Source: Clostridia bacterium (GTDB taxonomy: Bacteria > Bacillota > Clostridia > Christensenellales > SZUA-584). Taken from it: DNA of 47,682 nucleotides. Position numbers and translations under genes: made by a program. Shown here in pieces: positions 43,652-47,682 of the stretch; position 1 is the first letter of the stretch, and the number at the start of each line of letters is the position of its first letter. The DNA lies in assembly GCA_018648645.1 (NCBI GenBank), contig JABGQS010000019.1, positions 1-47,682 of the forward strand, read 5' to 3'. The notes under the pieces are model-generated. The model saw only the letters and a program-made list of their open reading frames with translations, did not search any database and was not told the origin of the DNA.

Positions 43652-45307
43652 CTAGTTGCCGACCAATTCTTTCGCACTTGTATCCAGCGCACCAAGCAGC
43701 TTTGCCGACTCTTGCTTTATTTCACCGCAAACGCCGTAGTACACTTTCAGCTTTGGCTCTGTTCCCGATGGGCGTACACAAATCCAACCGTTTTCCAGCG
43801 TGAAGAACAGCACGTTCAACTCCCTTTCATCGTTTAGATAATCCTTTAATTCGATAACCTGCTGACCGCCTATCATCCTTGGCGGGTTGTCTCGAAGCCC
43901 CTTCATAATCTGACCGACCCTGTCCATTTCGCCGTCCAGCATAACCGTGAGCAGCTTCTCCATGTGCCAGCCATACTCCTCATATAGCGAATCGAGCCGC
44001 TCATACATCGTCACGCCTTGCGCTTTGCACTCGCACATAACCTCTAGCAGCAGCATCGCTGCCATAATGCCGTCTTTGTCCGCCACAAAATCGCCTGCCA
44101 AAAAGCCGCAGCTTTCCTCGAACCCAAACACGAACCCCTTCGGGGCATATTGGTTGTGCACCACATCCGACACATACTTGAAACCCGTCGGCACAGTCAC
44201 GCACTCGATTCCAAATCGCGCCGCCATGTCGTCCGCCATGCGCGAGGACACAAACGACTTGATAATGTAATCGCTTGGCTTAAGCTTTCCCGCCTGTTTT
44301 TGCTGCCTTAGCAGATAATCGATAATCACGCACCCGATTTGGTTGCCCGACATCAGCACAAACTCGCCGTTCTCGTTCGGTATTGCTGCGCCAAGTCGGT
44401 CTGCGTCCGGGTCTGTCCCTAGCGCAATGTCCGCACCTATGCGCTTCGCCTGCGCGATTGCCAGCGCAAGCGTTTTTTCGCTTTCGGGATTAGGCGAGCT
44501 AATCCCCGGGAATTCGGGGTTTGGTTTTTCTTGCGTTTGCACCACACTTGTCATATACGGCATCTTCACTATGGTTCCTTCAAACGTGCGCATCCCGGTA
44601 CCAAACAGCGGCGTATAAACCGCCTTCACGCTGCCTGCGTGCTTGCCTATCATCTCTTGGTTTCGTGTCATGCCGAGCAGCCGCGCATAATATTTCTCAT
44701 CCATGTCCGCGCCAAGCATAGTCAGCATTCCTTCATCAATCGCGCATGTCCCGTCAGCGCATTTCACTTGGCTCAAGTCTGTTTGCTCGCCGATATATTG
44801 CGCAATCTGCTCGCAATCGTTCTCCAACATCTGTCCGCCCCACGGCGCGTACACCTTATACCCGTTATAGTCCTTTGGGTTGTGGCTTGCCGTGATAGCG
44901 ACACCGCCGTCGCACTTTAGATCGCGGATCGCGAAGGAGAGCTCGGACACACTTGTCGCGCTGTCAAACAGATATACCTTGATGCCGTTGGCTGCAAACA
45001 CAAGCGCTGCGCTGCGCGCGAATACGTCCGAGTTATGTCGCGTGTCGTAAGCAATCGCAACGCTTTTGCCGCCATTGGCTCTCATATAATCGGCGATGCC
45101 TTGCGTCGCCATTTGCACCGTGTATATGTTCATGCGGTTTGTCCCCGCGCCAATCTTTGCGCGCATCCCCGCCGTGCCGAACTCTAGCGCGCCGGAAAAC
45201 CGGCTCTCTATCAGCTCCTCGTCGCCGCTCATTGCGACCAGCTCCGCGGCAATTTGCTCGTCTCTCGCAAACTCTATCCACTTTTTATATATCGCTTTGC
45301 TATCCAT
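43652..45307 (-). CDS. pgcA: Phosphoglucomutase/phosphomannomutase (alpha-D-phosphohexomutase family)
   Basis: This 551-residue enzyme interconverts glucose-1-phosphate and glucose-6-phosphate. FGTAGMRAKIGAG lies near residue 43, the phosphoserine motif TASHNPKDYNGYK has its active Ser141, the metal loop reads GTDPDADRLG, and the sugar-binding loop reads FGFEESCGFLAGD. The C-terminal phosphate-binding loop is VRPSGTEPKLKVY. Length fits the PgcA-type mutases of Bacillota. The start follows AGGGTGATAT directly. Confidence 0.94.
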   Translation of the reverse strand: MDSKAIYKKWIEFARDEQIAAELVAMSGDEELIESRFSGALEFGTAGMRAKIGAGTNRMNIYTVQMATQGIADYMRANGGKSVAIAYDTRHNSDVFARSAALVFAANGIKVYLFDSATSVSELSFAIRDLKCDGGVAITASHNPKDYNGYKVYAPWGGQMLENDCEQIAQYIGEQTDLSQVKCADGTCAIDEGMLTMLGADMDEKYYARLLGMTRNQEMIGKHAGSVKAVYTPLFGTGMRTFEGTIVKMPYMTSVVQTQEKPNPEFPGISSPNPESEKTLALAIAQAKRIGADIALGTDPDADRLGAAIPNENGEFVLMSGNQIGCVIIDYLLRQQKQAGKLKPSDYIIKSFVSSRMADDMAARFGIECVTVPTGFKYVSDVVHNQYAPKGFVFGFEESCGFLAGDFVADKDGIMAAMLLLEVMCECKAQGVTMYERLDSLYEEYGWHMEKLLTVMLDGEMDRVGQIMKGLRDNPPRMIGGQQVIELKDYLNDERELNVLFFTLENGWICVRPSGTEPKLKVYYGVCGEIKQESAKLLGALDTSAKELVGN

Positions 45308-45351
45308 ATATCACCCTGCTATCCTGTCGTTACTCGCCCAAAACTATATAC

Positions 45352-45373
45352 AAAAAGGCGTCTTATCAACGCC
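45352..45373 (-). terminator. Intrinsic terminator of rho
   Basis: A 5-bp GC-rich stem (GGCGT with ACGCC, seven-base loop) is followed by five T residues on the minus strand, 23 bases past the rho stop. Confidence 0.7.
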
Positions 45374-45395
45374 CTTTATATTATCCATGTTTGTA

Positions 45396-46922
45396 CTAAT
45401 ACCTTTGCTTCGGCGCAAAGTTATACCCTTCTTTGTCCCACACGTTCAACCAGCTTTTCAGCTTGTCGAGGAAAACATCGTTGGTCGGTGTCTTGTTAAG
45501 CATGCTTATCAGCTGCTCTGTAACCTCGGCAGTGTTGCCGCCCGACATAACTTTTCGTATCGTCCAAATGCCGTCAAGCTCTTTCTTGGACAGTAGCAGC
45601 TCTTCGCGTCTCGTGCTGCTTTTTTGCAAATCGATCGCCGGGAATATACGCTTTTCAGACAACCTTCTGTCAAGATGCAGCTCCATGTTGCCCGTGCCCT
45701 TAAACTCTTCGTATATAATCTCGTCCATGCGCGAGCCGGTGTCAATAAGCGCCGTCGCGATAATGGTCAGGCTTCCGCCAAACTCAACTTTTCTTGCCGC
45801 ACCAAAGAACCTCTTTGGTTTATACAGCGAACCCGGGTCCAGCCCGCCCGACAGCGTTCTTCCCGTCGGCGGTATGATAAGGTTATAAGCGCGAGCCAGC
45901 CTCGTAATGCTGTCGAGCAGCACTACAACGTCTTTGCCAAGCTCGACCAAACGCTTTGCGCGCTCGATAACCATCTCGGAAACGCGTGTGTGGTTCTCCG
46001 GCTTCTCGTCGAACGTCGAGTACACAACTTCGCCGTCGATGCTGCGCTGCATGTCGGTTACTTCCTCCGGGCGCTCGTCAATCAGCAGCACAATCAAATG
46101 CGCTTCGGGGAAATTCTCCGTAATGCTGTTGGCGACCTTCTTTAGCATAATCGTCTTGCCTGCCTTTGGCGGCGATACGACCAGCCCACGCTGTCCTTTG
46201 CCAATCGGCGCAATCAAATCTATCAAGCGTATTGCCAAATCTTTCGTTGCACCCGGACGCTCCAGAGCATATCTTTCTTCCGGGTGAATCGGGGTCAATT
46301 TTTCAAACGGCTTGCGCTTCAAACATTTCTCGACAGACCCATCGTTGACAAACTCGATATACAGCAGCGCGTTTAATTTTTCTGCATCCTTTGCCGGACG
46401 CGTTTTGCCCTGCACCTTGTCGCCCGTCTTCAGGCTAAACTTTCTAATCTGCGCCATCGAAACGTACACGTCTTTGTTGCCGGGCAGATAGTTCTCGCTC
46501 CGCAAAAATCCATAGCCCTCGGGCAGCACTTCAAGAATGCCGAGCGCGTCTCCGCAGTCGCCCTTGTTGAGTATCTCGTTTACGGCGTCATTGCCCGCGA
46601 CATACTCGATGTTTTTCTCGCCCTCACTCGCATCTTCGCCTTCGTCCTTAATGTCCTGCTTGCGCGGCCGCTCTTTGCGCTTATTAATAACATCCTGTTG
46701 ATACACAGGTATGATAGAATCTTCCTCTGCACTCTCAGTCTCAGGCGCTGCCGGCTCAGGCGCACCATTCTCCTGCTGCTCCTGCTTTGCCTGCTTGTCC
46801 ATGTCGTAAAGCATGTCCAGCAGCTCGCCTTTACGGTATTTCGTGACAGACGTAATACCCGCCAACTTAGCGATCTCGCGCAAGTCCATCAGGCTCTTTT
46901 CTTTCAACAAACTAATATCCAA
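45396..46922 (-). CDS. rho: Transcription termination factor Rho
   Basis: This 508-residue hexameric RNA helicase ends transcription. It has an N-terminal Rho_N domain (SLMDLREIAKLAGITSVTKY), then an acidic insertion of about 80 residues (about 45-120) not found in the E. coli protein. The RNA-binding cold-shock-like domain follows (LEVLPEGYGFLRSE), then the ATPase core with Walker A in SPPKAGKT, LLIDERPEEVTDMQR, LLDSITRLARAYN and the SGGLDPGSL loop. The TTG start follows GGAG at 8 bases. A 125-nt leader separates it from its promoter. Confidence 0.96.
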   Translation of the reverse strand: MDISLLKEKSLMDLREIAKLAGITSVTKYRKGELLDMLYDMDKQAKQEQQENGAPEPAAPETESAEEDSIIPVYQQDVINKRKERPRKQDIKDEGEDASEGEKNIEYVAGNDAVNEILNKGDCGDALGILEVLPEGYGFLRSENYLPGNKDVYVSMAQIRKFSLKTGDKVQGKTRPAKDAEKLNALLYIEFVNDGSVEKCLKRKPFEKLTPIHPEERYALERPGATKDLAIRLIDLIAPIGKGQRGLVVSPPKAGKTIMLKKVANSITENFPEAHLIVLLIDERPEEVTDMQRSIDGEVVYSTFDEKPENHTRVSEMVIERAKRLVELGKDVVVLLDSITRLARAYNLIIPPTGRTLSGGLDPGSLYKPKRFFGAARKVEFGGSLTIIATALIDTGSRMDEIIYEEFKGTGNMELHLDRRLSEKRIFPAIDLQKSSTRREELLLSKKELDGIWTIRKVMSGGNTAEVTEQLISMLNKTPTNDVFLDKLKSWLNVWDKEGYNFAPKQRY

Positions 46923-47052
46923 TTATACTTCTCCTTCGGTTTTTAAAAAAAAATGATTTTTTGAACAATAAAACGGCAAATTAGGTGATATTCATTTTAA
47001 CGAATAGGAATAAATGCACACAAAAAATTTCAAGTTCCTTAAATCTAGTGCT

Positions 47053-47082
47053 ATTATATAGCAATTTAGCCCGTTTTGTCAA
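47053..47082 (-). promoter_or_regulatory. Sigma-A promoter of rho
   Basis: TTGACA and TATAAT are separated by 18 bases on the minus strand. The transcript would start near 47046, leaving a leader of about 125 nt before the rho start, often a site of autoregulation. Confidence 0.75.
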
Positions 47083-47195
47083 CACCAGCGCCCTTTGCGC
47101 GCCCTCAAAACGCGCCGTATTCACAAAACATTCATAAAAACTGTTTCGCATCGACATTTGCGGGTTATATATCAATCGAGCAACAAGCATTGGCA

Positions 47196-47288
47196 ACTCG
47201 CCGATAATGGCAAACCCGACCGAAAGGCGGGGACGCAAAGCTAGAGGTCTAAATCGAAGAGGCTTTCGACATGACAGCTCGGCCGCCG
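47196..47288 (+). ncRNA. Cyclic di-GMP-I (GEMM) riboswitch aptamer
   Basis: The class signatures GGCAAACC (47209) and GGACGCAAAGC (47231) flank a P2 helix capped by a GAAA tetraloop (CCCG-A-CC with GG-CGGG). The second arm is closed by AGCT/AGCT, carries a receptor-like CTAA/CATG pair of strands, and has a TCGAAG/TTTCGA end helix. GCCG/CGGC can close the basal stem. It binds c-di-GMP, or possibly cyclic GMP-AMP, which some GEMM-I members bind. It points away from rho; no gene follows in the window. Confidence 0.9.
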
Positions 47289-47553
47289 AAGATGAGGAGT
47301 TTTTTTCTCTCCCTTTGGCACCAAACATGCGCCGTACCCTGATTTGCAGGGTAGAAAATATGGGGAGGGATCCAATACACACACAACGTTCACGCCAACA
47401 TACACACTACTCGAAGGCACTTGTGCCCTCGAACTCACACTAAAATTTACAGAAAAGATTATACCACGGTTTATAAGCTGATTTACGCTTTATTTAAAGA
47501 ATTAAAACAGCAACGCCGTCCCCAGCATAAATGTTTTCAGCCGAAAAGGCGAA
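47289..47553 (+). other. Structured leader after the riboswitch, without a gene
   Basis: This stretch has a T-run at 47300-47306 and a possible three-way junction at about 47307-47369 (CTCCC with GGGAG enclosing a GGC/GCC hairpin and ACCCT/AGGGT). A further hairpin lies at 47411-47432 (TCGA and GGCAC arms). I see no reading frame with a ribosome-binding site. Confidence 0.45.
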
Positions 47554-47588
47554 GGAGAGCCGCATCGTGAGATGTGGCTTTTCCTTTT
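47554..47588 (+). terminator. Intrinsic terminator or attenuator at the end of the riboswitch leader
   Basis: A 9-bp stem (AGCCGCATC with GATGTGGCT, one G-U pair, GTGA loop) runs into TTTTCCTTTT. It lies about 265 bases past the aptamer. Confidence 0.75.
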
Positions 47589-47682
47589 GTGTTGGTGTTG
47601 GTTGGGGTTTTGGCGGGTGATGGGGAGTGGATATTGTGCAAAACTTTTGCTTCAATAAATTTAAGTTGAACATAAATCACAT

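Noticed and set aside
47300-47306. Run of seven T residues after the riboswitch as its terminator
   Set aside because: No stable GC-rich stem ends directly before it; the nearest helices are the aptamer itself or lie downstream.
46981-47443. Overlapping frames on both strands in the rho/riboswitch gap
   Set aside because: They cover the rho promoter and the c-di-GMP aptamer, whose conserved RNA structure explains the sequence.
1-47682. tRNA or rRNA genes
   Set aside because: Scanning both strands by eye, I found no cloverleaf with a T-arm motif and no conserved rRNA segment. A tRNA finder would be needed to exclude a divergent one.

Overview
This looks like chromosomal DNA of an anaerobic, Gram-positive-type member of the Bacillota, most likely an uncultured member of class Clostridia. 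Supporting evidence is the tilS-hpt-ftsH gene order, a PrsA-type foldase lipoprotein, strong AGGAGG ribosome-binding sites with frequent TTG and GTG starts, near-consensus sigma-A promoters with 16-18 base spacers, and an oxygen-defence set typical of strict anaerobes (flavodiiron protein, rubredoxin, reverse rubrerythrin, PerR-like regulator). Most genes lie on the minus strand. I saw no rRNA, tRNA, CRISPR array, transposase or phage gene.

Layout. 1-2445: the 3' part of an AT-rich gene for a SIR2-domain protein with a long helical C-terminus, probably an anti-phage protein and the edge of an acquired island. 2464-8646: a lepB/DUF951/mscS operon on the minus strand, a prsA-like gene, and a DUF1015 protein overlapping aspartate kinase. 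8687-11603: a GNAT acetyltransferase and a GntR/UTRA regulator plus SIS-domain amino-sugar operon with a clear autoregulated promoter. 11956-14812: an acyltransferase, a hairpin-rich repeat region and an unusually short alanyl-tRNA synthetase. 14892-17952: DUF1294, flavodiiron protein, a DUF1858-rubredoxin protein with an internal ribosome-binding site, a zinc-ribbon membrane protein and a PHP protein. 18024-21821: an NlpC/P60 endopeptidase, a lipoprotein, DNA polymerase IV and a tyrosine phosphatase. 21904-25808: a decayed gene with a 53-bp tandem duplication, a PEP carboxykinase of divergent composition, rsmA and a GNAT gene. 25944-30425: a small membrane protein, two tandem ceramidase-like paralogs, an orphan small-RNA candidate, and perR with reverse rubrerythrin. 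30449-37727: ftsH, hpt, tilS, mnmG and mnmE. 37835-40654: a repeat, three DUF2007-like paralogs and an MFS transporter. 40655-41222: an AT-rich gap with three tightly packed DnaA boxes. 41223-46922: a 51-aa membrane peptide, a zinc-dependent phospholipase C-like protein, hisC, a phosphoglucomutase and rho. 46923-47682: the rho promoter and leader, and a divergent c-di-GMP-I riboswitch whose target gene lies outside the window.

The genes are mostly housekeeping. Coherent groups are oxygen and peroxide defence (the flavodiiron/rubredoxin cluster and the perR-rubrerythrin pair), the envelope (signal peptidase, PrsA, NlpC/P60, MscS, acyltransferase, FtsH) and wobble-uridine or isoleucine tRNA modification (mnmE, mnmG, tilS). 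The most distinctive signals are non-coding: the orphan small RNA with a perfect promoter, the DnaA-box cluster, the long riboswitch leader without a gene, and the two-operator promoter of the amino-sugar operon.
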